Shown: positions 35,791-48,098, counted from the stretch's first letter. The stretch: 64,000 nucleotides of DNA from Limonium bicolor (GCA_023374045.1 CM041783.1:124063503-124127502); one strand, 5' to 3'. The notes: generated by a model not told the origin, from the sequence alone. Made by a program: numbers and translations.

Positions 35791-38700
35791 ATGGCTCTGT
35801 CAAACCCAGGCTCTTCTGCTCTGATGCCGGCGGGATCGACACTTTTCACTGACGGGGAAAAGTGTGTTGTTGAAGATCCTGCTATCCCTTCTGAAGATAT
35901 CGGCGGGGACTACCCTCGCCAGGGCACCGGTTCTAGCCTCACCGTGAGAGATTTAAAAAAGCTTATGAAGGGTGTGCAAGTCCCACTGGGATCGAAGATT
36001 CGCGTGCCGGAGCCGACGGCGCATCCTTTTAACTTCTTCGGTGACGGTTTCGTGGTGTATCGGGAGCATCTTCACCACGGCCTGCGCTTCCCCCCGCATC
36101 CTTTTGTTCTTGGCTTCCTTTCCCGCAGGCGATGCACCCTTGCTCACCTGAACCCCAACGCCCTAGGCTGTCTGCACGCCTTCCTATCTGTCTGCGCGGA
36201 GAACGACATTACTCCCGATGCGCGGGAGTTTGTAAATTTCTTCACCACCAGGGTGAACACCACTACTACGGAGGAGGACATCTCCGTCCTGGCCGTGTCC
36301 GGGTATTCCTTCTTCAAACGTGTGAGCCTGGAGAGCGGTTGGTCCTCCAATTGGTTCGTCTTTTATCCGCCGAGGGGAACTTTTATCGGAGTCTCCCATG
36401 TCGGAGACATAGCTAAGGGGCAACTTGCCGCTCCGCTACCCCCTTCCGCAAATTCATCTCCAGTTGGGGATATACTCAAGAAGTTGACTTCTTCTGCGCT
36501 CCACCCTATCACCTTCTTTCTCTCCGAAGAGAAGTTGAACAAAACTCGGGCGAAGATTGACCGTACGTACTTTCCTTGTATGCCTTCTTTTTTATTAGTT
36601 TTTGGATGCTTTTCTTATTTTTTGTTTGTACCGCAGCCTTTGTTCAATCGGGCGGAAAATTTTCCCTCCGATACAACTGGGAGCTTGTCGACTACAGGGC
36701 CACCGAGGAGAAAAAAGGAGCTCCTCCTGCTCCTTCCGGTGGAAAAACTCGGAGTCCTTCCGGTAGCAAAACCACTGGTACTAAGAGGAAAGCCCCCGAA
36801 GGGCCCAAAAAAGTTGATCAGTCAAAAATAAAGTTAGTACGAAGGGAAAAGCTTGTTACCGAAACTGGTTCCACCGGTCCCCTTGCTGCTATCCCTCCAG
36901 AACAGGTACTCCCGTATCTACTCCTTCCTGTAGTCCGGGCAGAGTTAAGAAAGATGTGGATTTAACCCCCATATCGTCCCTCTTCCCTGATCTGCATGGC
37001 TTTTTTTGCGTAGACGAAGCTTTAACTCAAAATACCGATTCCATTTTTTCCACCGGTATACCCTTCCGCAGCTCCTTTGTGCCCTTCTTTTGCTTTTACT
37101 TCTTGTTTTCCGTTTGATTACTTATGATTTTGTCTTTCGCAGCCTCTGTTCCGCCCTCCGCAGATCCTGAGCCCGAACGGAAGCGACGACCTGTGCATGG
37201 CGTTGCAATTAAGGAAGGTGGTGCCCGCCCGGAAAGGGCAAGGGCATTGCCGAGGTTAACGCGGAAGAGAGTTCTTCCTCGGACTCGTCTGACGCCCCTC
37301 TCAGGAGGCTCCCCCGTCCGGAGCCAGGAGCAAGCATGCGGACGACAGATCTTCTCCCCCACCGCGGGCTGATCCTTCGGTTTGCGGTCCTTCCTCCAAA
37401 TTGGACTGGGGCTATCACCGAGGAATCCAGTCCCCCGCATTCCATTTGTCCGTGGAATGAGGTACAAGGCCTTCTGGTCTACTGCTGCGAAGGCGGCTAA
37501 TAATGATAACGACATTTTTGCCCCGGGCTCTCATCCAACCCCCCTAAAACAAAAACTTCGGATTGGGGAGGGTAGCTATGACGCCATCATCCGTCACTCT
37601 CTTCTAGAGAGAGAAGCTTTTGAGCGCCTCTGGAGCGCTTTAATTCAGGTTTGTTTCCTTTGCATATACTTTTCTTGTAAAACCTTCTGTTTTTATTCTG
37701 ATACTCTTGTCTTTTAGGCCATGGCGATGGCCCAATGCGTTGAGACCCAGTCTCAGTATTCCTCTCAAGCTCTTCGCTATTATGGAACCCGCGCGGAGAG
37801 GTACAAGAAGGTTGTTGAAGAAGAAAAAACCCGGGCTCAAGAAACTCTTGCACGAGCGGAGGCTCAATTCGAAACCGAAAAAGCCGCCCTCCGGGAGGAA
37901 CTCCAAGAAACTGCCTCTATCGATCAAGAGGATACGATCAACAAGCTGCAGGCTTGTTTCGACGACTAGAAGCGGGTGCTGGAAGAGGAAGCTGAAGACT
38001 TCCGGAAGGTTGCTGAAGAGATCCGGAAATCCACCGAGGATCTTCGGTCTTCTTTCGAGTCTGAGCTGGAAAAAAAGAACCAACTCCTGCAAGCAGCTGA
38101 GGCCAAACAGAGTGATCTCCAAGCTGGCCTTGAATCAGAGAGGCAGAAGCTTGCGGAGGCCGCTCTTCGAATTGAAGAGCTTGAGGCAGAGGTGGAAGCT
38201 CAGAAGAAAAAGGCTTCCGGTAACTTTCATATCTTCGAAAGCTTCTTCTTTCCCTTGTTATTTTTGTTAATCCTTTGTATTTTATTGCAGAAAATCCAAG
38301 TCCTTCGTCGGAGGCTGCCCGAAGCTCCGACTTTTGGCTTAAAAAGGTGTCCGGACTTAAAGCCTCACTAATCACTTCGGAGTCGGAGAGGAACGATACC
38401 GGAGCCTTACCCTGTCCTATGAGAACCAGGTTGCGAAGTTAAAGGGGGCTCTCAAGTGGACACGATCGGAACTTCAAGCGAAGGACCACACTGTTTCAGG
38501 CCTTAAAGAGGCGCTCTCTTCCCAATGCCGCAAACTTGCTGGAGAGAGCCAACGAATTGTGTCGGAGTTCTTCTCCGAGAAGCAACAATCCGTGGATGAA
38601 GCTCTTTATGAAAGCCTAGAGTTTGAAGCACTTGCTCGCGCCACCGGATATCACCAGGAGCTAGTGAGGTTTTCACGCCCTGCGGGGAATACGTGTTTTG

Positions 38701-38861
38701 CCCCATCCTTCATGGGGTCAGTCGCTGCGCGGGCCCGGAGTGATGCCGCCCTTTCACCGGTAGGCGAGAAAGAAGACTCCGAAGGAAGCACCTCAACTCT
38801 TCAGAAGCGAACACAAGAGTCCGAAAAGCTTGCGGAAGACCCTACAGAGCCTGCAACATAA
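35791..38861 (+). pseudogene. Antisense gene of element E (putative gypsy-type / Transposase_28-like protein)
   Basis: The gene runs against gag-pol. Exon 1 (35791-36562) encodes a conserved region with FFGDGFVVYREHL, HPFVLGFLSRR and WSSNWFVFYPP, like the putative gypsy-type transposon (Transposase_28) family of plants. A 74-bp GT-AG intron (36563-36636) joins in phase to exon 2 (36637-36905; FSLRYNWELVDYRA, then a Lys/Pro-rich linker). Later exons (about 37143-37650, 37718-38219, 38290-38861) encode a long Glu/Lys-rich coiled coil (KKVVEEEKTRAQETLARAEA). A TAG at 37967-37969 and a frame break around 37200-37400 indicate decay. The function of this family is unknown; the capsid-like placement does not reveal it. 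Confidence 0.75.
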
Positions 38862-39092
38862 ACTTTTTCTTTTGCTTTATAGTTTGTTATAACTATCACC
38901 TATTTTGTTCGGAGTACTTTCGCGTTGTAATTAACATTTTTTATAATAGACCAACCAGACCTCTCGGGTATGACCGGAGCGACCGGTCCCCCGAAAGTTG
39001 GAGATTTTTACCAACGAGAATTTTTAAGCTGCTTTTCATTTTTTGTGGAGATTGCTTTTCGGTAACCTCTTAGTTACACTTTTATGCTTTCA

Positions 39093-39287
39093 CACTCTAC
39101 CATTGTACATATGGTGAGATCGTCTGTTTAACACTCTACCGACTTTGAGCCGGTGAGATCGTCGGATTAACACTCTACTGGCAGTAAGACAGCGAGATCG
39201 TCGGATGAATTACACTACCATCGTTGATGGTAGATCGTCGGATACAAAACACTCTACCATGGCCAATGGTGAGATCGTCGGATACAT
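39093..39287 (+). repeat. Element E: tandem repeats of about 40 bp between pol and the antisense gene
   Basis: Five units share CACTCTAC...GGTGAGATCGTCGGAT, with a variable middle that is itself partly palindromic (CCATTG...CAATGG-like). A lone GAGATCGTCGGA recurs at 39461. Confidence 0.85.
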
Positions 39288-39544
39288 TCTTTGTCTGTCT
39301 TTTTTTTTAAAAGACTCTTTGTTTCTTGTTTTTTGAGAAGAGAAATTGCGATGTCTTTCGTTTTGTCTGAAAACTTTATATATTATTACCGGAGGGTAAA
39401 ACGTTTTGAAAACAAGATAACTGAGATCATTAAGCAAAATGCTTTATTGTTACCATTTGCGAGATCGTCGGACATCTGTATGAGATTATTCCTGTGCTTT
39501 TACCAAACAACTCATTAACCTGCAGTTGAAAGAAGATATTAAAC

Positions 39545-40617
39545 ATAGAACTTCTTGAGGCATTCTGCGTGCCAGGAATGTGGTAAATCGCCTCCGTCCA
39601 TATTTCGGAGCCTATAAGATGCCCGGTCAGTCTTAGCTTGAACGATGTATGGGCCTTCCCACTGAGGTTGTAATTTCGCTGGCTGTTTTACCTCCCGAAG
39701 TACCAAGTCACCTGCGGAGAAGGACCGTTCCCTTACTTTTTATTGAAATGACGTTCGATTCTCAACTTGTCATTCTGATTTCTTAAGTCGGCGATCATTC
39801 GCTTTTCATCCAAGACGTCCAACTCATCTCGGATGCCTTCATCGTTCTCTTCTTCTTCGTACCCTTCAATCCTTTTTGACGGTATCATGATTTCTGCGGG
39901 TACCACCGCTTCCAGACCGTACGTCAATCTGTAAGGAGTTTCTCCGGTTGGCCCCTTGACAGTCGTCCTGTTAGCCCATAGGACCTGCGGTAGAACTTCC
40001 GCCCACCTTCCTCTTTTTCCTTCCAACTTTCTTCTCAGAGCTTTTACGATTTGTCCATTTGTATTTTCTACCTGGCCATTTGCTTGTGGATGAGCTACAG
40101 AGGCAAATCTCAGGTCAATCTTCCATTCTTCGCAAAAATCCCTAAAGCTCTTGCAATTGAACTGCGCACCGTTGTCCGTTATAATTACCCTCGGTATTCC
40201 AAACCGACACACGACGTTCTTCCAAACAAACTCCTCTGTCTTTCGCGCAGTTATGTTTACTACCGGAAGAGCCTCCACCCACTTGGTGAAGTAGTCTACT
40301 GCCACATACAAGTATCTATACCTTCCGGGGGAAGCCTCTGGAAATGGTCCGACGATATCTAATCCCCATTTCGCAAAAGGGATCGGAGAGGTGATAGATT
40401 TCATCTCCGCAGGCGGGTTTCCAACCCTTGGACCATGTAACTGGCACTGCACGCATTTTTTGACATAGTCTCCGCACATCTTCTGGATTGTCGGCCAAAA
40501 GTAGCCCATCCTTAATATTTTATGCATTATTGCTCTTCCTCCTTGGTGGTTGCCGCACACCCCATCATGGACTTCGGTGACAAGCTCTAGTCCTTGACTT
40601 TCCGTCAAACACTTCAT
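39545..40617 (-). pseudogene. Element E integrase
   Basis: The frame 40617-39733 holds the N-terminal zinc-binding pattern (HDGVCGNHQGG, then CVQCQLHG) and the catalytic core with the three acidic residues in GLDIVGPF, ITDNGAQF and NGQVENTN. After a one-base shift near 39735 the C-terminal part follows (SAGDLVLREV, WEGPYIV, LKKFYV, stop at about 39545). The enzyme would insert element cDNA into the host chromosome. The core is intact in this copy, but the shift cuts off the C-terminal part. Confidence 0.88.
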
Positions 40618-40865
40618 CGATGGTCTGCCAAAGGATCGCTTATACAGTTGGGTTTTCGAAAAAGAACGATGCTGCCCTTCTTTTTATTGTTTTGGCCTCT
40701 TTTTCTTCCTCTGGAAGTGTCCCTTGCTGGATATACCGGACAATGGGAGTCATCCATGATTCGCTTAAATCGGTTATTTCAACCCCATTGTCTCCGCCTC
40801 TCCTATACTCGGGAGTTTCTGTAGTTGTAGCTGTACTTCCTCCGGTATTCCTTCCGCTATACTTG

Positions 40866-42992
40866 CTAATTTAGCCAGTACATCGGCCTCCGAGTTTTGG
40901 TCTCTGGATATATGTCGGAGATTGCATTTCGAAAATCTTGCCTTAGATCCTGTACCTTTGTTAAGTAAAGTTTCAATTTTTCCTCCTTTGTTTCGAAGAT
41001 GTTCTCACTTTGCCTTGCCACAAGCAAGGAATCAGATTGTACTTCCAGCTCCGTCACCCCCAGAGCACAGGCTATTTCCAGTCCTTGTACTAACGCCTCG
41101 TATTCTGCTTCATTGTTTGTTACTTCGAATTCCAACCTTACCATGATTCATTTTCCTTCCATCAGGAGTCTGGATCACAACCCCAACTCCCGCACCAGTT
41201 TTACATCTAGCTCCATCCACCCACATCTTATACGGGACTTCCCGTTCTTCTTGACAGAAGAAACTTGCCTCGGTGATAAAATCAGCAGGGCTTGAGCTTT
41301 TATTGCTGTCCGAGGAACATAATGGATTTCAAATTGAGTAAGCTCCACCGTCCAAGTAATCATTCTTCCGGAAGCGTTTGGGTTATTGGTGATTTGTTTT
41401 AAGGGCCAATTAGTTCGGACGGTGATTCGGTGCGATTGGAAGTATGGCTTCAGTTTTCTGGATGCGATTACAAGAGCAAACAAAACTTTCTCGATATTGG
41501 AATATCTTGTCTCCGCAGCGGTTAGGATTTTTCCGGTAAAATAGACTGGGATTTCCTTCTTTTCCTCCTCCATGACTAAGACTGCTGCCACCGCCCATTC
41601 CGAGACCGATAAATATAAGAATAGATCCTGTCCTGGTGTCGGAACGCCAAGCTTTGGAAGCTCCTGAAGCATTTTCTTGATTTGTTCGAAGGCGTCTATA
41701 CACTCCGTATCCCACTGGAATTTTTTATTTTTCCGGAGGGTATTAAAAAATGGAATAGATTTTTCCTGGAGCTTGGAGCAAAATCTACTTAAAGCAGTGA
41801 GCCTTCCATTCAGGGCTTGTACGTCCTTAATGTTTCTTGGCTGCGGAAGGTTGAGGACTGCTTGGGTTTTCTCCGGATCAACCTCAATTCCTCTCTGACT
41901 ATAAATCCCAAAAACTTCCCTCGGGTGACTCCGAAGACGCATTTTTCAGGATTTAACTTGATTTTGTATTTATCCAAGGTATTGAAGGTTTCCTCAAGGT
42001 CTTTCATGTGCTGGGCTATAGAATCACTTCTTACTACTATATCATCCACATATGCCTCCACATTTCGAGACAACTGGTCCCGAAATACCTCGTCAATCAT
42101 TCGCTGGAAGGTTGCTCCTGCATTTTTTAATCCAAACGGCATGACTTTGTAGCAAAAAACCAGTTGAGGTGACAAAAGATGTTTTCTCTTGGTCATTTTT
42201 GTTCATCATTATTTGGTTATATCCAGAGAACGCATCTAAAAAGCTCATCACGCTACTCTGCGCTGTCGCTGCTACAAGCTTATCTATGGAAGGTAAAGGA
42301 TAGAAATCTTTCGGACAAGCTTTATTCAAATCCGTGAAATCCACGCACATCCTCCATTTCCGTTTGCTTTTTTAACCAAAACTACATTTGATAGCCACTT
42401 TGGATAGAAGACTTTTCTAATGAAGCCGGCCTCCAGCAACCTTTCGACCTCCGTCCGCGCCTCGTCCCTTTCTCTTCCTATAATCCTCTTCCTCTGTCGG
42501 ATGGCAGGAAACTTCGGATCGACGTTCAAGTTATGCTGGATAACGCTGGCGTCCACTCCGGGCATGTCCTTTGGGCTCCAGGCGAATGTCTTTCTTCTTT
42601 TTTCCAAAAATCTCATTAAGCGAATCTGCTCATCATGGTGAAAAGCATTTCCAATTTTGAAAAATTTAGAAGGATCGGTGTTCAGGGGTACCTCTTTTGG
42701 CTGTTCCGCCGGTACCACTGCCTTCTCGGAGGTTTCTCCAGGCATCCGTGCCCTGGCCTCTCCTTCTCGTACTCTCGACTGGAGCCGACTCTTTGACTAC
42801 GTCCTCCTCCGGAAAATCCTCGGTAATCCGAACTTCGCACACCCTTGCTGTTTTCTGGCTCCCGGGGATGGACACCAGCCTTCCGCCCCTTGTCAAGTAT
42901 TTGAGCTTGAGATAGTAGGTGCTACAGACAGCTCCGAAAGCATTGATCCCAGGTCGCCCCAAGTAGACGTTGTACCCGGACAGGTCTCGCAT
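40866..42992 (-). pseudogene. Element E reverse transcriptase, RNase H and second RNase H
   Basis: Segments in several frames follow one another. A linker after protease (42992-42930, VYLGRPGINAFGAV). Reverse transcriptase N-terminal part (42745-42360, EAGFIRKVFYPKWLSNVVLV). Palm part (42350-42093, CVDFTDLNKACPKD) and the catalytic YVDDIV motif (42196-41810). Connection and gypsy RNase H (41942-41175, LYLSVSEWAVAAVL, YFTGKILT). Then a second, archaeal-like RNase H (41144-40866, NNEAEYEALVQGLE, EVQSDSLLV). The last is typical of the Tat lineage. At least four frame changes break the polyprotein, so it cannot be made in one piece. Confidence 0.88.
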
Positions 42993-43003
42993 GATATATA
43001 AGG

Positions 43004-43661
43004 TTATTTTTCTGTTCTCCGATCATCCTTTTGGCCTAATGTCATTGTGACATCGACACTCCCGCTGGCCTGAGCCGTGATTCCTCCAATGAACCCTCCG
43101 AAAGTAGCAGTAAATGGCTTGACCTTTTCATCCGGGATTTCCAGTTTCCGGAACGCCGCTAAGGAGATCACGTTTGCTCCCGCTCCGCTGTCGACAAGGA
43201 TGTTTCCCCATCCTATCATTGATTTGAGCTCGAATGACGAGGGGATCATTGTGGGGGTAGTAGACTCCCTCCTCGTCTTCTTCCGTGAAGTAGATAGGTG
43301 GTAAGGGTTCCCTTTTTTGGACTTTCTTCTCCGGTAGCTTCTCATGGACTTCGTGTACATGCCTTTTCTTTTCTTTTGCCGTGAACAGCCCCTTTTCTGA
43401 GAACAAACCAGTTATGACTCCGAAATCGAAAGATTTGCTATGGTCTAGCTCGGGGTGATCCTCATTCCTCATGCCACCCCCGTTATGCCCGTAACGAGAT
43501 CGGTTTTGGTAGTCGCTGTTATTCTTTTGCTGTTTGGGAGCTTCTTGTCTCTGCTTTTCTTGTTTCCTCTTTTGTTCATCGATTTTGTTTTGTTCTCTTG
43601 ATAATGTTACACAATTGGTTGTTCTGTGGCTGTAGTGTCCGTGGAATTCACAAAACGCCAA
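43004..43661 (-). pseudogene. Element E gag C-terminus and protease
   Basis: The frame 43661-43128 begins with a Cys/His motif (CEFHGHYSHRTTNC), continues with a charged linker, and reaches IYFTEEDEEGVYYPHNDPLVI, the conserved stretch before protease. The protease itself is in a second frame (43360-43004) with the catalytic motif ILVDSGAGANVIS and a following GGFIGGI. A frameshift near 43210 separates the two. Confidence 0.85.
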
Positions 43662-43711
43662 TGTGTTCTCACCTGAGGCAGGCTTCTTCGGAGGCGGAAG
43701 ATAGCCTTCCC

Positions 43712-44773
43712 TTACTGCAGCTGCGTACCTTCCTGGAGCGATAGAAATAACTTTTGCCCATACGTCGTCTTACCCCCAGCATGGGAAGGCATGACTGGAT
43801 CCTTCCCGTACGGCCTGTACCTTGCTCCCCAAGGCTTCGAAGCAGATGTCTCCCCATAACTCGCGCCAACAGACGACGCTCCTCCCTGTTTCTTCTCGTT
43901 AGGCGGCCTGAAGCTATTGGCCAATTCTTTCGCCTTATTTTCCGCAATCTCCGATTTCAAGAAATCGTGCAGCATTTCTGCTAACTCTCCGTGAGTTTGC
44001 GGTGCCTTGGTAGCAATTTTCCCTGCCAGCCTTGGATTTGCCAATCCATTCCCGAAAGCTTTCACCAGTATCTTCTCGTCCACATCGTCTATTTCAGCCA
44101 CTTGCTTGTGGAAGCGTTCGCTGTATTCTTTCACCGTCTCTCCCCTTCTCTGCCTAACGTCCATCAGTTCGATCGTATCTTTCTGGATCTTTTTACTTGC
44201 TGCAAAGTAAAGTTGGAATTCCTCTGTAAGTTGCTTGAAGCTTGAGATGGATTGAGGTTTCCGAGAGGAGATCCAATTTAGAGCTCTTTTAGTAAGTGTC
44301 CCCGGAAACAAATTGCAGAGTGCCTGGGAACTGATTCCTTGAGTGTTCATCGCGAAGATGAACTTCTTGATATGTTGAGCGGGATCTCCGGTTCCGTCAT
44401 ACTTCTCTATTGCCGGAGCGACAAAGAACGGTGGAAGCTTCGCTTTCCGAATATTTTCGGTGAAGGGATACAGCGACATGTCGACGAGGTCCTCCTCTGC
44501 ATCTTTCGGTGGTGACTTCTCTTTCCGGCTTTCTTCACTCTTTGATCCGCTTTTTGCTTTCAGACTCTCGATTACACTCGCCATCTCGCCGATCTTCTTC
44601 TGGTGCTCCAGATCTCTATCCGCCAGTTCCTGTTGGAATCGCTCATTGTTCTCAGCCATCTTCTCATTAACTTCTTGCGCAAAACTCCTCATCAGATCGG
44701 TGAGGTCTTCCTTTGAGAACGAGCTTTCCCCTCGCAGCCATCTTCCCCTTCCCCTTGCTTGATCGAGGTGCCA
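43712..44773 (-). pseudogene. Element E gag (capsid)
   Basis: The probable start is the ATG at 44773 (MAPRSSKGKGK), in a frame that must shift near 44735 to enter the main gag frame ending at 43712. The main frame has a coiled-coil segment and a retrotransposon gag domain (KYDGTGDPAQHIKKFIFAM, LCNLFPGTLTKRALNWI, ETVKEYSERFHKQV). The Cys/His motif follows in 43661-43128. The open frame extends upstream to 44881 through the primer site, which is probably chance. Confidence 0.85.
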
Positions 44774-44840
44774 TGGTCGAACAAAAGACAAGAAACGTGA
44801 CTCTTGTGGATCGGATTGTGGTTGTCTTTCGACGTTCTTT

Positions 44841-44857
44841 TCCCACAGACGGCGCCA
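44841..44857 (-). promoter_or_regulatory. Element E: primer-binding site
   Basis: TGGCGCCGTCTGTGGGA on the minus strand begins two bases after the 5' LTR end. It is a common primer site of plant Ty3/gypsy elements; I did not assign the tRNA. Confidence 0.8.
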
Positions 44858-44859
44858 AA

Positions 44860-45279
44860 TGAGATCGTACGAAACTTGCACTCAAAACTAAGATTGCCAA
44901 GAGAGCTCCAAGTGTTGTATATATGAAAGCGTGATCAATTACATGACTTATGACTCTTATTTATAGGCTCCCTATAGTGCATAACCGTTTCTATGGGCCT
45001 ACATTATTCTAGAATATTCCTAAACCTATGAGGTTTTTATACAACTTTACCCCTCTTTTATCAATAATTACTCTCAGTCTGTCGGAGAGGGTCTTGCCCT
45101 GCCTCGGAGGCGATTGCTCCTCCACAGCCTGTCCGCGGAATGGCTTTCTGGTCGCAAGGGTCCGTTTGTTGGAGTCGGAAGAGGATTTGGTCGGAGGGAG
45201 TCCCATCTTGTTGTCTCCGCAGGTAGCACGTACTCTCCGCTAGCCCTTTGGTTACTATGCGTGGTGGAACCCCACTTCA
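44860..45279 (-). mobile_element. Element E: 5' LTR
   Basis: This 420-bp LTR has TG...CA ends and is followed by the GACTC duplication. A minus-strand TATA box (TATAAATAAG, plus coordinates 44955-44964) lies about 95 bp before the LTR end and probably drives the genomic RNA. Confidence 0.92.
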
Positions 45280-45284
45280 GACTC

Positions 45285-46296
45285 CTCTCTGTTTGTTCAC
45301 GTGTTTGAATTCTCAAACCTTTCTAAACTGTCGATCCTGTCAATTTGGTGTGTTATAAAGTTTCTAACTCAACTAAACCCAAGGCAACTTTGTTATAGAT
45401 GCAGAATTAGTCAGAACCTGATCTGATAGGAAACTGAAGCTGAAATCCAAACTAAAATCAAAACAGAAACTGAGTTGTGTTCTTGCTTTCTTCCCTGTCT
45501 GTTTTTTTTTTCTTTCAACTGATTATACTTCTCCTAACTCCTTACGCAGTTACTTAAATATTCCATTAAGCTTTTAAATCCAGACCAAAACTCAAACAAC
45601 TTGTTACAGTTCTATTCCATTCATGAAACTGAGATATGCTACAGTTCTGTTCCATTCATTTTTCAGGAATCGGTAATATACTTGAACTTACTTTCTTTCC
45701 TGTGGCAGTTTTAAGTAGTAGCATTTTTAAAACTACACTATTATGTATTAATTGTAATACTAAATGCTAAGAATAAATAAATACAGCAGTTTATAGATTG
45801 GTTTGCAAAGTTACCGTAACTAAGCACCGAAGTGGGCAAGTAGTGTAGAAATCAGCCCACGAACTAGGTCGCAATTAACTGTGAATCTGGGCACAAATAT
45901 ATGAACAAGGTTAGAACATTTGCCATTACACTCTCAGGATTCGATACAAACGAGGTTAGAACTTGCAATCGAAATGCATGTATATGAACAAAGTTAGAAA
46001 AAAACGACAATCAATCGATCGCATACCCAATACGCGATAGAGATGTCGACGGTGAGACCAGTGGTAGATGGGTGGTGACCGGCGGCGATGGGATTGACAA
46101 AGGTGGTGGGAGCGACGGCGGCGATGGCCGTTAGCAATGTGACGGGAGAGAGGAGGCGATTTCAGTGAGGAAGATAGCACGAAAGAGAAGAAGAGTTACT
46201 GTGAGTAGAGTGTGCAGAGTGTAGGTAAATGTTTAAATGGACTTTAGATTACGGTTTACATGTAAACCGTAAACTAAAGTCACACTTTACATGACG
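45285..46296. other. CACTA segment between element E and the solo LTR
   Basis: Mostly AT-rich non-coding sequence, turning GC-rich near 46030-46150 (GGCGG-type runs). At 46238-46285 it holds the subterminal inverted pair ACTTTAGATTACGGTTTACA / TGTAAACCGTAAACTAAAGT, showing that it belongs to the CACTA end. Confidence 0.6.
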
Positions 46297-46301
46297 GTTC
46301 C

Positions 46302-48098
46302 TGTGAGCCTCGATTTTAAACCCTATCCTAAGTTGATTAAAGATGATTAGGATCTAACCGGGTTTTAGGTCCACTTATAACCTAAGATTAATAACTATGT
46401 CATATAACAAAAATTATTAAAACCTAAGCTTGCTCACTGGAACCTATTAAGAGTCGCCACCTAATTTTAACCTAGATCAAATTAGGAAAGGAGAGTTCGG
46501 GTTCGGGGGCTTGATATTCGACTTAATTAGGGTTCAATTACTTTCATTACCCCTAGAAGTCGTTTTTCCTCTACTTGGTTTATTTACGGCTTATTACGAG
46601 TCGTTTTAACCTAAGTGCGCGAGCTTCTGTTTTTTTGTGTTTTTTAGCATTTTTTGACAGAAAATTAAAGTGGAAATTAAAATTACCTAAACTAGGGTTT
46701 CGGAGGCAGAATTAGGTCAAATTTTGTTTCCGTCCGTAGCCTCAGACCTAATGTCCGAAACCACAGACCCCAGTTAACCTATATGAAAATAAAAGTCGAA
46801 TTAAACAGAAAACAGAAAATTGTAAAGTTCGGGGCCACGGACCGGCTGTCCGTGGGCCGGGACATTATTAGAAAACCTAAATTTTTAAAATTTAAAAAAA
46901 TAATCCGCCGCCGTCCGTGGGCGTCCGGGCTTACGGACAAGGAGTCCGGGACCCCGGACATGACGTCCGTGGGTGCGGACCGCCCTCGGACGGCGGCGTT
47001 AAGGCTATTGCCGAAGGTGTTTTTGGCTCAAATTTTATGGGTGTGTAGCCTGAAAGATGTACAAGACGTTAGTAATTGAAAGTTCTCAATTTGAATTCGA
47101 ATTAAGCACGAAACTTGGTAAACAAGTTATTGGACAGAAGCTTAAACAAACAGCAATACAGAAGTGTACAAAGGTTAGTTTGAACCCAAAATTTGACAGA
47201 GAGTTAATAAGGTCGTGGGGAATTAGAAAAGTAGAGTTGTAACCTGTTTTACCTTCGAATTCAAGATGATTCTTCACACCGGGATTCGTCGAGTGCTTCG
47301 TTGATGGCAGACCCGAAAGGATTTCGAACCAAGCTTCTGGTTGTTGGATGTTCTTGCTGTTCTTCACGTTTTGGTGGTGTTTTTGTGGGGTTTTGATGAC
47401 TATTGGTGCTTTGGGGATTGGAAAACGTGTTTAGATGGTGATTTTGGGGGATTTTTGGTATGATTTGGGGTGGCCGGGTGTTGGAAAACGTGAGAGAGAG
47501 AGAGGAGGCTGTGTTTTCTGACTCTCTAGGGTTCTTGAGCATATGAGGTTCTGATTTTATCCAAAAACCTATCCCCTTATATAGACTTTCTTAAAGATAA
47601 AGAAAATCTAGTAAAAGTAAGATTTTTTGATATTTTAATAAGGTGACTTCCCAAAGGAATTTTGCTATGAAATTTTAACCACGTCTCAAGGATGGAAATT
47701 ATGAATTTTCTGAAGTGGAATCGGATTTTTTAAATGTTGGAATATTTTTAAATTGAATTTCTCGTCAGATTCAGTCAGAAATTGCTAGAAAATTATTGGA
47801 AACTCGAAAAATCAAATTTCCAACACCATTATGCTTAGAATGTCATCCTCTATCATGGGTTAAAATATCAAAGCATTTCAAGCTGATTTGGGCATCCTTT
47901 GGAGGAGAGAGAAAGCTTATAGGAGGTATCAGGAGCCTTTAAAGATTTCCAAAACGCCCCTGAAAATGACGAAGCTGTTCCCCATGCCATGGAACGCGCC
48001 GATCGAGCCGGAATCCCTCACTACTTGATTAAAATGCCTCTCACAACACCAGCACCCCGTAGACCCTAACCCAGGGGGTCAAAATTTTGGGTATAACA
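46302..48098 (-). mobile_element. Solo LTR of the element D family
   Basis: The whole segment matches the D LTR, with the same ends (TGTGAGCCTCG on the plus-strand left, GGGTATAACA right), and is flanked by perfect GTTCC duplications (46297-46301 and 48099-48103). At 1,797 bp it is shorter and more diverged than the D LTRs. No internal region remains, as expected after recombination between two LTRs. Confidence 0.93.
46730..46995 (-). repeat. Hairpin cluster in the solo LTR
   Basis: This is the same block as in the D LTRs: GTCCGAAACCACAGACC, CGGACCGGCTGTCCG, GTCCGTGGGCGTCCGGG and CGGACAAGGAGTCCGGG. Some stems are changed relative to D, others kept. Confidence 0.65.

Larger units (their letters stand above)
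34857..45279 (-). mobile_element. Element E: Tat-type Ty3/gypsy LTR retrotransposon with an antisense gene
   Basis: LTRs of 417 and 420 bp (34857-35273 and 44860-45279) and perfect GACTC duplications (34852-34856 and 45280-45284) bound it. On the minus strand: primer site (44841-44857), gag, protease, reverse transcriptase, RNase H, a second RNase H, and integrase (ending about 39545), then tandem repeats (39093-39287). A gene on the opposite strand (35791-38861) fills the space before the 3' LTR. The second RNase H and an antisense 3' gene are established marks of the Tat lineage. Several frameshifts make this copy non-autonomous now. Confidence 0.92.

Noticed and set aside
39545..44881. Pararetrovirus (caulimovirid) origin of the reverse transcriptase regions
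   Set aside because: LTRs, target duplications, integrase and primer sites are present, so these are Ty3/gypsy elements.
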